Positions 15,499 to 23,210 of a stretch of 64,000 nucleotides of DNA are shown here, piece after piece. The first letter of the stretch is position 1; every line of letters starts with the position of its first letter. The notes beneath the pieces are model-generated. The model made no database searches. It was not told the DNA's origin and saw nothing but the letters and a program-made list of their open reading frames with translations. Made by a program: the position numbers and the translations under genes. Origin of the DNA: DASUPK01 sp963800285 (GTDB lineage Bacteria; Actinomycetota; Thermoleophilia; Solirubrobacterales; 70-9); assembly GCA_963800285.1 (NCBI GenBank), contig CAWDAL010000014.1, forward strand, positions 248,001 to 312,000, read 5' to 3'.

Positions 15499-16121
15499 TG
15501 AGCCTAGCAACCCCGAAACGCCGGCTGAAGGCGGGCGAGCGCCGCGCCGGGATCCTCGAGGCGGCCTCGGAGGTCTTCGCCGACCGCGGCTACGTCGGCG
15601 CGTCGATCGACCGGATCGCGGAGGCGGCCGGCATCTCCGCCCCGGTGATCTACCGCCACTTCGGCTCGAAGCGCGAGCTCTACATCGAGCTGCTCCAGTC
15701 GAGCGGGATGGCACTGCTCGCCGCCACCACCAGGGAGGAGGGCCATGAGACGGTCGAGGACTTGCTGCGCGAGAACATCCGCTCCTTCTTCCACTTCGTC
15801 GAGGAGCACCCCGCGGCCTGGAAGATCCTCTTCCTCGACCCGGCGCCCGACCCCGAGATCGCCGAGGTCCAGCGCCGCACCCAGGAGGTGGCGACGCAGA
15901 CCCTCGCGAAGGTGATCGTCGCACGGGTCCGCGGCCTGAAGGTGAGCGCGAAGGTCCGCCGCCGGGAGGCCGACGAGCTGATCGCGCAGGCCGGCAAGTC
16001 CGCGCTCAACGGGCTCGCGGTCTGGTGGTGGGACCGCCCGGAGCTGCGGGCCGACACCCTTGCCGCGGTGGCGATGGACGTGCTCTGGAGCGGCTTGGGG
16101 AACCTGGGCTCGAAGCCCTAG
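15498..16121 (+). CDS. TetR/AcrR-family transcriptional regulator
   Basis: 207 residues. The HTH region reads GILEAASEVFADRGYVGASI and AEAAGISAPVIYRHFGSK. No ribosome-binding site precedes ATG 15498, and the operator lies on the start codon, so the mRNA is probably leaderless. The likely target is the divergent epimerase at 14523-15458. A CMD-domain gene begins 10 bases after its stop and may be co-transcribed. Confidence 0.88.
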   Translation: MSLATPKRRLKAGERRAGILEAASEVFADRGYVGASIDRIAEAAGISAPVIYRHFGSKRELYIELLQSSGMALLAATTREEGHETVEDLLRENIRSFFHFVEEHPAAWKILFLDPAPDPEIAEVQRRTQEVATQTLAKVIVARVRGLKVSAKVRRREADELIAQAGKSALNGLAVWWWDRPELRADTLAAVAMDVLWSGLGNLGSKP

Positions 16122-16131
16122 GCTGACGAGA

Positions 16132-16737
16132 GTGCGCCAAGCTCGAACCACGACGGCCGCGAGGGCCCTGCGGGAGATCGCCGGGCTCGCCGCGCGGTCG
16201 CGGGAGCTGACCGCGATCTGGGCTCGCGGGCGCGTTGACCCGCGTCTCCGCGAGGAGGTGATGCTGGCGGTTGCCGAGGCGAACGCCTGCCGGCTGTGCA
16301 CGCTCGCGCACCGGCGCTGGGCGCTGGCCGAGGGGGTCACGGACGAGGAGCTCGCGGCGATCGAGGGGCACGACCCGGATCGCTTCGACCGCCGGACCTG
16401 GGCGGCCATCGCCTGGGCACAGGCGCGGACCCAGGCCGACGCCGGCCCGGTTCCCGCTGAGCTCGAAGCCGAGCTCGCCCGCCACTACGACGAGCGCGAG
16501 CGAGCGGACATCGAGCTGGTGACGCAGGCGATGGGGGTCGCGAACCGCTCGGCCAACACCTTCGACGCGCTGCTCGAGCGGCTGCGTGGCCGCCCCGTGG
16601 CGGGCAGCCGCGTGGGCGACGAGATCGCGGTCGGCGGTGTCGTCGCCCTCAGCATCGCTCCGGTCGCGGCCTATCTGGGGCTGCGGCGCCTGCTCGGCGG
16701 GTCGGCGACGTCCTCCCGGGTCACCGGCGAGACCTGA
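16132..16737 (+). CDS. carboxymuconolactone decarboxylase (AhpD-like) domain protein
   Basis: 201 residues from GTG 16132, the first start after the TetR stop; a longer frame overlapping TetR is less likely. 'VAEANACRLCTLAHRRWA' holds the CxxC...H active site of CMD/AhpD-type proteins, which act as peroxidase reductants or redox sensors. A hydrophobic segment near the C-terminus, 'VGGVVALSIAPVAAYLGL', suggests membrane association, unusual for the family. It follows the TetR gene closely. Confidence 0.8.
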   Translation: MRQARTTTAARALREIAGLAARSRELTAIWARGRVDPRLREEVMLAVAEANACRLCTLAHRRWALAEGVTDEELAAIEGHDPDRFDRRTWAAIAWAQARTQADAGPVPAELEAELARHYDERERADIELVTQAMGVANRSANTFDALLERLRGRPVAGSRVGDEIAVGGVVALSIAPVAAYLGLRRLLGGSATSSRVTGET

Positions 16738-16749
16738 CGGGCGAGCCGA

Positions 16750-16767
16750 GCCCGTCGTCTGACGGGC
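16750..16767. terminator. hairpin between convergent genes
   Basis: GCCCGTC (16750-16756) pairs perfectly with GACGGGC (16761-16767) around a GTCT loop. It lies 12 bp after the CMD gene and 15 bp from the end of the convergent phasin-like gene, so it could stop transcription both ways. There is no T-tract. Confidence 0.45.
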
Positions 16768-16782
16768 CCGGCGCTCGAGCCC

Positions 16783-17058
16783 CTACTGCTTCTCGCTCGA
16801 CTCCTCGACGCCCAGCGACTCGCCCGCGCTGTGGACGACCTTCTTCAGGAACGTGTACTGGGTCTCGACCAGCTGGTCGGCCATCTTCAGCGCGGAGTCG
16901 ACGATCTGCTCGGCCTGGGACGGGCTGGCGTCCTTGGCGAGCGTCTTGTCGACGGTCTCGGTGAAGTTCCGGACCGCCTTGATCGCGGCCTCCTGGCCTT
17001 CCTTGATCTCCTCGAGGACCTGGTCTGACAGCTCTACCGATCTCTCTCTGACGGCCAT
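16783..17058 (-). CDS. small helical phasin-like protein, 91 aa
   Basis: Starts MAVRERSVELSDQVLEEIKE with GAGGTGG upstream of ATG 17058. The whole protein is predicted helical with alternating charged and hydrophobic residues and ends GESLGVEESSEKQ. The layout (amphipathic helices, 'ALKMADQLVETQYTFLKK') resembles phasins that coat storage granules, but no PHA gene is seen nearby and identity is unproven. It is divergent from the ABC permease. Confidence 0.6.
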   Translation of the reverse strand: MAVRERSVELSDQVLEEIKEGQEAAIKAVRNFTETVDKTLAKDASPSQAEQIVDSALKMADQLVETQYTFLKKVVHSAGESLGVEESSEKQ

Positions 17059-17176
17059 CTGCACCACCTCTTTCTGATACGTGCGGCTCTCCGTGTCTCT
17101 AATGCAGCACGATCATCACGCGAGCGCCGACGGCCCGCATCCGTGGGGAACGCGGGGATCGGCGAACGGCCCCGTC

Positions 17177-17182
17177 TAGTGT
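17177..17182 (+). promoter_or_regulatory. putative -10 box (TAGTGT) for a leaderless start
   Basis: TAGTGT ends seven bases before GTG 17190; no Shine-Dalgarno is visible. Confidence 0.4.
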
Positions 17183-17189
17183 TTCCTCG

Positions 17190-17972
17190 GTGAACGAGCA
17201 CGCCCAAGCACGCCCCTGGCAGAGCTTCCTCTGGCTCTCGCGCCGCGAGTGCCACCGCGTGCTTCGCCTCTGGACCCAGACGACGCTCGCGCCGGTCGTC
17301 TCCTCCCTGCTCTTCATCGTCGTCTTCGGGCTTTCCCTCGGCGGCCGGATCAAGCAGGTGGACGGCTTCGACTACGACCAGTTCATCGTCCCCGGCCTGA
17401 TCGCGATGGCGATGGCGCAGGCGGCCTATTCCAACAACGCGTCGACGATCTTCCAGGGCCGGTCCGACCGCTATATCGACGACGTCCTCGCCGCCCCGAT
17501 GCACAAGTGGATGGTCAACCTCGGCTACCTGACCGGCGGCGCCTTCCGCGCCCTGATCATCGGCGCCGGCCTCGCCGCCTGCGCGATCCCGATCACCGGC
17601 GCGCCGGTCGTCCACCCCGCGCTGCTGATCGTCGCCGTCCTGCTCCTGGTCGCCGGCTTCGGCGCGCTCGGAACCATCGTCGGCATCTACGCCGAGACCT
17701 TCGACCACACGAGCTTCATCAACAACATCGTCATCCTCCCCCTCACCTTCCTCGGCGGCGTCTTCTACTCGGTCAGCCGCCTCGGCTCACCCTGGGAGCA
17801 GCTCTCCCACGTGAACCCGCTCTTCTACGTCGTGGAGACGGTCCGCTACGGCTTCCTGGGCGTCTCCGACGTGAGCCCGTGGATCGCCTTCGCGGTGGTC
17901 GCCGGCATGTGCCTGGCGCTGCTGGCGTGGAGTCAGTGGTTGTTTACGAGTGGGCGGAAGCTCAAGCCCTAA
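17190..17972 (+). CDS. ABC-2 type transporter permease (YadH/NodJ-like)
   Basis: 260 residues with six predicted membrane helices. The N-terminus 'WQSFLWLSRRECHRVLRLW' and the segment QTTLAPVVSSLLFIVVFG are typical of ABC-2 permeases paired with YadG/NodI ATPases. 'GVFYSVSRLGSPWEQLSHVN' contains the conserved loop before the last helices. The natural ATPase partner is probably 11089-11853. It starts at GTG 17190 downstream of TAGTGT. The 3' end abuts the repeat that bounds the inserted-looking region 18-20 kb. Confidence 0.88.
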   Translation: MNEHAQARPWQSFLWLSRRECHRVLRLWTQTTLAPVVSSLLFIVVFGLSLGGRIKQVDGFDYDQFIVPGLIAMAMAQAAYSNNASTIFQGRSDRYIDDVLAAPMHKWMVNLGYLTGGAFRALIIGAGLAACAIPITGAPVVHPALLIVAVLLLVAGFGALGTIVGIYAETFDHTSFINNIVILPLTFLGGVFYSVSRLGSPWEQLSHVNPLFYVVETVRYGFLGVSDVSPWIAFAVVAGMCLALLAWSQWLFTSGRKLKP

Positions 17973-17989
17973 GAACTGCGGGTGCAACG

Positions 17990-18006
17990 CCCCACCATGT
18001 TGGGGG
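17990..18006 (+). repeat. 17-bp boundary repeat, left copy (hairpin-forming)
   Basis: CCCCACCATGTTGGGGG; the same 17 bases recur at 20079-20095. CCCCA pairs with TGGGG around CCATGT. It lies 17 bp after the ABC permease stop, so it may also end that transcript. Confidence 0.6.
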
Positions 18007-18014
18007 GATAGGCG

Positions 18015-18110
18015 ATGAGGCCGTCTGAAACCGAACACCTAAAAGACGAATTCGGTCGAATTATCCGTTCCCTGGAGCGCAATATGAAAGAGGGTCGCGC
18101 GCTTCCTGTA
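18015..18110 (+). pseudogene. possible truncated ORF start, AT-richer than surroundings
   Basis: After GGGGGGATAGGCG an ATG opens a frame MRPSETEHLKDEFGRIIRSL. The DNA here (for example AATTCGGTCGAATTATCC) is clearly less GC-rich and less GC3-biased than all neighbours. The frame then runs into the antisense of the amidohydrolase 3' end, so only about 32 codons look like real coding sequence. It may be the head of a gene cut by an insertion or deletion. Confidence 0.25.
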
Positions 18111-18115
18111 GGTCC

Positions 18116-19267
18116 TCAGCCCTCGACCGGCTCCGTTGCAGCCACCGCGGCGGCGGCCACGGCCAGGCCGATTGCCAGATTCGCCTCACCGTCGTCGGGA
18201 GCCCTGTCCGCCAAGACTTGCTCGGCAGCGGCCAGCGCAGCGTCGACGCGAGCGAGCGCGCCTCCCGCCTCTCCGGGTGCGGGATCGCGGCAGGCGTACC
18301 GGGCAAGCGCCACACCTTCTTGGGCTCGGGCGAGATCCGGCGGTTCTCTCGTCAGCGCGGCCCCGGCGGCCATCATCAGATAGCCGTTGACGCGGAGCAG
18401 CCGGCCGTTCACCGGCCGCACCTGCTCAAGAGGTGGCTCGCTCGCCGCCGGCAGCTGCTCGCCGTCGAGTACCACCGCCATCGTCCCGCCCGCGATCATC
18501 GCCCTGCCCTGCGCGTCCACTCCAGCACGAGCCGCCGCCCGCATAGCGACGTACAGGCTGGGCAGTGGGTGCCCATACGGAGAGTCTGAGGCGAACACGA
18601 TGCGTTCCGCCGGCACGCGGGCGAAAAGCTCGACGACGTCCAGCGCCGAGAAGGCGGAGGTGTCATAGAGAACCGCCGGATGCTCGGCCAGCCTGGATGC
18701 GAACATCCCCTGGCCTGCGATGCCCGCGTGCGCCAGGACGAGCGTCACATCGGGGAAACGCAGCGCCAGATCGGCGAGGCTGTCCATCGGACCCATTCCG
18801 CGCCCGGCGTGGATGAGGATCGGCACGGCGGCATCCCGAGCCACTTCGAAGATCCCCTCGGCGGCCGAGTGCCCGAAGGCGAAGGCCTGCGCCCGCGGAT
18901 GCAGCTTGATCCCCCGCGCACCGAGCGCCAGACACCGCTCTGCCTCCTCCAGCGGATCTTCGGCGGGGTCAAGGCGGCAGTACGGCGAGAGCCGGCCTTC
19001 ACTGTGCGCAGCCCAGGCCAACACTCGGTCATTGGGCGTGCGGTAGGCCGGATGTCGATCGGGATCGTGAAGGGGGAAGACGCAGGCGCGGCTCTGAGCT
19101 CCGATCGTGTCGAGTTGCTCGAGCAGAGCGGCAAGCTCCTGCGACCGGCCATCCTCGTCAGCTCCCAGATGCGCATGGGCATCGACGACGATGGTTCCCG
19201 CCGGCACCAACCCGGCCACCTCCTGGGCAAACGGCATGAAGGCCGCCCGTAGCGAGTCCAGGTTCAT
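18116..19267 (-). CDS. amidohydrolase-family (PF04909-like) metal-dependent hydrolase
   Basis: 383 residues. The metal site is complete: HxH at 31-33 in VVDAHAHLG, then His residues in GIKLHPRAQAF, ILIHAGRG and LVLAHAGIAG, and Asp in IVFASDSPYG. This matches amidohydrolase_2 enzymes (decarboxylases or hydrolases). The C-terminal 110 residues are alanine-rich helical and extend beyond the usual barrel. ATG 19267 overlaps the kinase-like gene's TGA (ATGA). Both genes lie inside the region bounded by the 17-bp repeats. Confidence 0.83.
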   Translation of the reverse strand: MNLDSLRAAFMPFAQEVAGLVPAGTIVVDAHAHLGADEDGRSQELAALLEQLDTIGAQSRACVFPLHDPDRHPAYRTPNDRVLAWAAHSEGRLSPYCRLDPAEDPLEEAERCLALGARGIKLHPRAQAFAFGHSAAEGIFEVARDAAVPILIHAGRGMGPMDSLADLALRFPDVTLVLAHAGIAGQGMFASRLAEHPAVLYDTSAFSALDVVELFARVPAERIVFASDSPYGHPLPSLYVAMRAAARAGVDAQGRAMIAGGTMAVVLDGEQLPAASEPPLEQVRPVNGRLLRVNGYLMMAAGAALTREPPDLARAQEGVALARYACRDPAPGEAGGALARVDAALAAAEQVLADRAPDDGEANLAIGLAVAAAAVAATEPVEG

Positions 19268-19908
19268 ATTCGCGCCTCCTGGGCGAGGGTCCGGGTTCGA
19301 TCCTCCGCCCCGAGCGCGATCAGCTCCACGCACGTCGCGAGGTCGAGTGCGGTCGAGTCGAGGAGCAGGTGATACAGGGCGGGATCGCGCGCGTCGGCGC
19401 GTTTGAAGTGGTGCACGTAGGCATGCCGCGCTCGGTCCGTCTCCAGCATGCGTTGCTCGGCCACCCGACGTTCGATGCTCTGAATCCGCATCGCCTGCCG
19501 CAACCGAGCCTCGCGCGGCCCGTCCAACCGCACGTGCAGGGCCCGCGGATCATCCCGGAGCACGACCGCCCCCGCCCGCCCAAGAATGACTCCGCGGCCA
19601 CTGTCGGCATGCTCGAAGATGATCCGCTCGGTCATCTCGCGGAACTCGCGATCGGCCATTGGATCGGCGGCCGGCGCCTCGGCGCCGAAGGCTTGGCCGA
19701 TTGGGGCCAGGCTGCTCAGGAGACGGGCGGCCACCCCCTGCGAGTGCTCGTCACGCTCATGCGCTGCAGCGAGCCGTGCGCTGAGACCGCTAGCGACCTC
19801 GGAGGGGATCAGGCGGTCCACGAACGGCACCCTCAGCCGCCGCGCGAGGGCGGGTCCAACCACGCTTCCCCCGGCGCCGTAAGTTGCCGAGAGGGTGACC
19901 AGAGTCAC
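19264..19908 (-). CDS. cytidylate-kinase-like family protein (CMK2)
   Basis: 214 residues. The P-loop-like N-terminus VTLSATYGAGGSVVGPALAR and 'VPFVDRLI' are hallmarks of the cytidylate kinase-like family (PF13189). 'GVILGRAGAVVL' and 'HVRLDGPREARLRQ' follow as in that family. The canonical Walker GxxxxGKS is replaced by GAGGS, usual for this group. It starts at ATG 19908 with AAAGGTGAG upstream and is coupled to the amidohydrolase. The pairing is unusual and its job is unknown. Confidence 0.8.
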   Translation of the reverse strand: MTLVTLSATYGAGGSVVGPALARRLRVPFVDRLIPSEVASGLSARLAAAHERDEHSQGVAARLLSSLAPIGQAFGAEAPAADPMADREFREMTERIIFEHADSGRGVILGRAGAVVLRDDPRALHVRLDGPREARLRQAMRIQSIERRVAEQRMLETDRARHAYVHHFKRADARDPALYHLLLDSTALDLATCVELIALGAEDRTRTLAQEARI

Positions 19909-20015
19909 GGCGTCTCACCTTTGGCCGTTCTCGCGGCCCACTCGGACAAGAGGGGCCTATCTGAGTCAACTTACCCCGACCGGGTGCGCGCGGTCAAGAG
20001 CTGGGCTTTCTAGAG

Positions 20016-20050
20016 CGCGCCCGACAGGGTTCGAACCTGTGACCTTCGGT
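20016..20050 (-). pseudogene. tRNA 3'-half remnant (probable attachment-site scar)
   Basis: On the minus strand the sequence gives the 3' side of an anticodon stem (ACCGAA), a variable loop (GGTC), a perfect T-arm (ACAGG, loop TTCGAAC, CCTGT) and an acceptor strand CGGGCGC plus discriminator G. The matching 5' acceptor GCGCCCG and the D-arm are absent upstream. The length, from the anticodon region to the 3' end, is that of a tRNA-integrase attachment core. It is not a working tRNA gene. Confidence 0.7.
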
Positions 20051-20078
20051 TTTCCTAGAAGGCACCTTCCTCCAAACC

Positions 20079-20095
20079 CCCCACCATGTTGGGGG
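20079..20095 (+). repeat. 17-bp boundary repeat, right copy
   Basis: Identical to 17990-18006. Here flanking bases extend the hairpin (CCCCCC...GGGGG). It lies 29 bp from the tRNA remnant and 44 bp from the end of ftsH. Confidence 0.6.
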
Positions 20096-20138
20096 TTGAA
20101 GCCATGTCGGCCGCATGTTGCCTCGATGCGGAGGACGC

Positions 20139-22175
20139 CTACGGCGTCGCCGCGGCCTCCGCCGGCTCGGCGGCGTCGCCGTCCAGCAGGGGGACACCGG
20201 CGACCTCATACGCCTCCGGCTGGTCGAGCGTCTCGCGCTCCAGCAGCGCGTTCGCCAAGGACTCGAGCCGGTCGCGCTCCCGGGTGAGCAGTTCGACCAC
20301 GTCCCGCTCCGACTCGTCCACGATGCGCCGCACCTCCTGGTCGACCAGCTCCTGGGTCGGCTCCGAGGCAGGCTGCGCGCCGGGCAGAAGCGGTCCCCCG
20401 GCGCGGCCGTCGGTGACGGCGATTGGGCCGATTGCTTCGCTCATGCCCCAGCGGCCGACCATGCCGCGGGCTACCTGGGTGAGGTTCTGGATGTCGGATT
20501 CGGCCCCGGTGCTCAGGTCGTCGAAGATGACCTTCTCCGCGGCGCGGCCGCCGAGGGCGACCTTGATCTGGGCCAGGAGCTCCTCGCGGCGGTAGTTGTA
20601 GCGGTCGCTCTCCGGGGTGCTGAGCGTGACGCCGAGGGCCTGGCCGCGCGGGATGATCGAGATCTTCCGCACCGGGTCCGCGCCCGGGGTGAGCATTCCG
20701 ACCAAGGCGTGGCCGGACTCGTGGTAGGCGGTGCGCTTGCGGTCCTCGTCGGTCATCACGATCTGGCGCTCTGCGCCGAGCAGGATCTTCTCGATCGATT
20801 CCGTGAAGTCGCTCTGCTCGACCTTGGTGTGGTCGTTGCGGGCGGCGGTCAGGGCTGCCTCGTTGACGAGCAGGGCGATGTCGGCGCCGGTGGAGCCCGG
20901 GATGGAGGCGGCGATCCGATCCAGGTCGACGTCATCGGCCAGCGGCACGTCCTTGGTGTGGATCTTGAGGATCTCGACCCGGCCGGGCGCATCAGGCGGG
21001 TTGACCGCGATGCGGCGGTCGAAGCGGCCGGGGCGAAGCAGGGCCGGGTCGAGGATCTCGGGGCGGTTCGTCGCGCCGAGGACGATCACGTTGGTGCCGG
21101 GCTCGAAGCCGTCCATCTCGGTGAGGATCTGGTTGAGCGTCTGCTCGCGCTCGTCGTTGCCGCCGCTGATGCCCGCGTAGTTGCCCGAGCGCGAGCGGCC
21201 GATCGCGTCGAGCTCGTCGATGAAGATGATCGCCGGCGCCGCCTCCTTGGCCTGCTTGAAGAGGTCGCGGACGCGGGAGGCCCCCACTCCCACGATCGCC
21301 TCGACGAACTCCGAGGCCGAGAGGTGGAAGAAGGCGGCGTGCGCCTCGCCGGCGACGGCTCGGGCGAGCAGCGTCTTGCCGGTTCCGGGCGGGCCGTAGA
21401 GCAGGACGCCGTGCGGGATCCGCGCCCCGACCTTCGTGTAGCGCCCCGGGTTCCGGAGGAAGTCGACGATCTCGACCAGCTCGTCCTCGGCCTCGTCGAT
21501 GCCCGCGACGTCCTCGAAGTTGACGCGCTGCTCCTCATCCGGGTTGACGCGCCGGGCGTTGGTGCGGCCGAAGCCGCCGAGGATGCCGCCCCCTCCCGCG
21601 CCCGCCTGGCGCCGGGCGATCCAGATGAAGAAGCCGATGATCAGCAGCCACGGCAGGAAGCCGAGGACGAGGGTCCAGAAGACCGAGCGGCCGGAGTCCG
21701 GCGGCTCGGCGTTGATCGACACGCCCGCCTGGGTGAGGATGTTGGTGAGCTGCGCGTGGTCGACGAAGGACGGGACCTCGGTCTTGAACTTCGTCACCTG
21801 GAACGGCTTGTCATCGCCGGGCGGGTCGTATGAGGTCTCGTTCTTCAGCTGCCCCTCGATCGAGTCGCCCTTCGAGTTGATCTCGCTGACGTTCTGCGCC
21901 TGGACCTGGTTTACGAAGAAGGGCTGGTAGGGGACGCGCGGGCGGTCCGGCGCGCCGCTGGTCAGGAAGGAGATCAACAGGTTCACCGCGAGCAGGCCGA
22001 GCAGGAACGCGATCCACATCCTGCTCCGCGGGATCATCGGCGGCTTGGGAGGCGGCGGGGCGCCGCGGCCGTCGGGCGCCGGGTGGACGCGCCAGCCGGG
22101 CGGATGCGGCTCCGCCGGCGGGGCGTTCGGTGGTGGGGTGCTCTCGGCGGGCGAGTCGGCGGCCAAGCCGCTCAC
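20139..22175 (-). CDS. ftsH: ATP-dependent zinc metalloprotease FtsH
   Basis: 678 residues from GTG 22175. It has a proline-rich cytoplasmic leader, TM1 at about 52-70, an extracytoplasmic domain, TM2 at about 163-185, AAA+ Walker A GPPGTGKT near 258, Walker B IIFIDELDAIG, the arginine-finger region RPGRFDRR and the zinc site HESGH near 484. It degrades misfolded membrane proteins and selected cytoplasmic ones. The start is uncertain: an ATG at 22037 just before TM1 would remove the proline-rich leader. A longer frame would overlap the SnoaL gene at 22207. Transcribed alone. Confidence 0.93.
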   Translation of the reverse strand: MSGLAADSPAESTPPPNAPPAEPHPPGWRVHPAPDGRGAPPPPKPPMIPRSRMWIAFLLGLLAVNLLISFLTSGAPDRPRVPYQPFFVNQVQAQNVSEINSKGDSIEGQLKNETSYDPPGDDKPFQVTKFKTEVPSFVDHAQLTNILTQAGVSINAEPPDSGRSVFWTLVLGFLPWLLIIGFFIWIARRQAGAGGGGILGGFGRTNARRVNPDEEQRVNFEDVAGIDEAEDELVEIVDFLRNPGRYTKVGARIPHGVLLYGPPGTGKTLLARAVAGEAHAAFFHLSASEFVEAIVGVGASRVRDLFKQAKEAAPAIIFIDELDAIGRSRSGNYAGISGGNDEREQTLNQILTEMDGFEPGTNVIVLGATNRPEILDPALLRPGRFDRRIAVNPPDAPGRVEILKIHTKDVPLADDVDLDRIAASIPGSTGADIALLVNEAALTAARNDHTKVEQSDFTESIEKILLGAERQIVMTDEDRKRTAYHESGHALVGMLTPGADPVRKISIIPRGQALGVTLSTPESDRYNYRREELLAQIKVALGGRAAEKVIFDDLSTGAESDIQNLTQVARGMVGRWGMSEAIGPIAVTDGRAGGPLLPGAQPASEPTQELVDQEVRRIVDESERDVVELLTRERDRLESLANALLERETLDQPEAYEVAGVPLLDGDAAEPAEAAATP

Positions 22176-22206
22176 TTTACGCCTGCCGCCGAGTGCCGAC
22201 CGACGC

Positions 22207-22599
22207 TCAGCGCCAGCCGATCGACTCGAGAGCCTCCTCCTCGGTGGCGCAGTTGCGCCACCAGACGCACTTGCCGTCGCGAAAGCGGATCGGGTGCCAG
22301 AACCAGTCGACCACGGGCGTGGCGCTGGCGGCGCCGTGCCCAAGCCCGCAGGCGTGAGCGAGGGCGATCTCGCCGAGATCGTGGACCTCCTCGACCTCGC
22401 CGCGGTAGTCGGGGATGAAGTCGAGCAGGTCGCTCCACCAGCGGCGCAGGCCCTCGTGACCGTGGTAGCCGCCCTCCATCGCCACCAGGCGCGACTCGAC
22501 CTCGACCTCCTCGTCGATCAGTGCGAGCGCCCCGTCGAGGTCGCGGGCATTGAAGCGCTCATACATCTCCAGGACCAGCTCCGCGTTCTCCCTCGACAT
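22207..22599 (-). CDS. SnoaL/NTF2-like protein (MSREN type)
   Basis: 130 residues from ATG 22599: MSRENAELVLEMYERFNARD, then GYHGHEGLRRWWSDLLDF and a tail WRNCATEEEALESIGW. It is related to the array at 6.9-8.5 kb by its start and helix pattern. GATACT ends seven bases before the ATG, and an in-frame ATG five codons upstream is less likely. It is tryptophan-rich for its size. It could be read into ftsH, 31 bp downstream. Role unknown. Confidence 0.75.
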   Translation of the reverse strand: MSRENAELVLEMYERFNARDLDGALALIDEEVEVESRLVAMEGGYHGHEGLRRWWSDLLDFIPDYRGEVEEVHDLGEIALAHACGLGHGAASATPVVDWFWHPIRFRDGKCVWWRNCATEEEALESIGWR

Positions 22600-22621
22600 C
22601 CCAGCGAGTATCACGCCTCCC

Positions 22622-22627
22622 TAACCT
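22622..22627 (+). promoter_or_regulatory. putative -10 box (TAACCT) for a leaderless start
   Basis: TAACCT ends seven bases before ATG 22635; no Shine-Dalgarno is visible. Confidence 0.4.
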
Positions 22628-22634
22628 CAACGCC

Positions 22635-23207
22635 ATGAGGGAGATCCTCGTTCCTCCGCTCCGCGCCGCGGCCTTCGCCGCCTTCCTCGCCGGGTGCCTG
22701 CTGCTGTTTCTCAACCCCCCGTCCTTCGCCCACCTCGGCGGGCTGCTGACGATCCTGGTCGGGGCGGTCGCGATCGTGCTGGTCCTCGCCTGGTTGACGA
22801 CGATGGCGATCGGCAGGGAGATGCCCGAGCCCGAGTTCCGGAAGCTCGTCGATCGGAGTGAGGCGCTTGCCGCTCTGCCGGCTCCTGACTATCCGCCGAG
22901 CGAGTTCGACCTGCTGGTGATCGAGGCGATCGACAACCTGCCGCCGGAGTTCCAGGCGCTGCTGGCCGACACGCCGGTGGTGATTTCGCAGCTCGGCGAA
23001 CAGCACCGCGCCTACGGGATGTACATGGGCGGCACGGTCGCCCGCGACATCTATCCCGACCGGATCGTGATCTACCAGGACACGCTGGAGCGCGACTTCG
23101 GGCACGACCCGGGCCTGCTGCGGGCGCAGGTCGAGCGGGTGGTGAAGCACGAGCTGGCGCACCACCTGGGCTGGAACGAGCCCGGCGTGCGCGAGCTCGG
23201 GCTCTGA
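22635..23207 (+). CDS. membrane-anchored metallopeptidase-family protein (MMP-like zincin)
   Basis: 190 residues. Two N-terminal membrane helices lie at about 8-28 and 33-56, then a small soluble domain of the PF06262 zincin-like family: 'DNLPPEFQALLADTPVV', IVIYQDTLERDF and the zinc motif HELAHHLGW at 172-180. The usual family members are about 110-130 residue soluble proteins; this one carries a membrane anchor. No Shine-Dalgarno is seen; TAACCT precedes the ATG. The hydrolase at 23211 follows after three bases, so they form an operon. Confidence 0.82.
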   Translation: MREILVPPLRAAAFAAFLAGCLLLFLNPPSFAHLGGLLTILVGAVAIVLVLAWLTTMAIGREMPEPEFRKLVDRSEALAALPAPDYPPSEFDLLVIEAIDNLPPEFQALLADTPVVISQLGEQHRAYGMYMGGTVARDIYPDRIVIYQDTLERDFGHDPGLLRAQVERVVKHELAHHLGWNEPGVRELGL

Positions 23208-23210
23208 GCC

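Noticed and set aside
20045..20070. complete tRNA on either strand
   Set aside because: CCTTC and GAAGG could form an anticodon-like stem, but the loop is ten bases and no D-arm or 5' acceptor is present.
20139..22343. longer FtsH reading to 22343
   Set aside because: It would overlap the SnoaL gene at 22207-22599; the residues added (PRPWSTGSGTRSAF) look like antisense.
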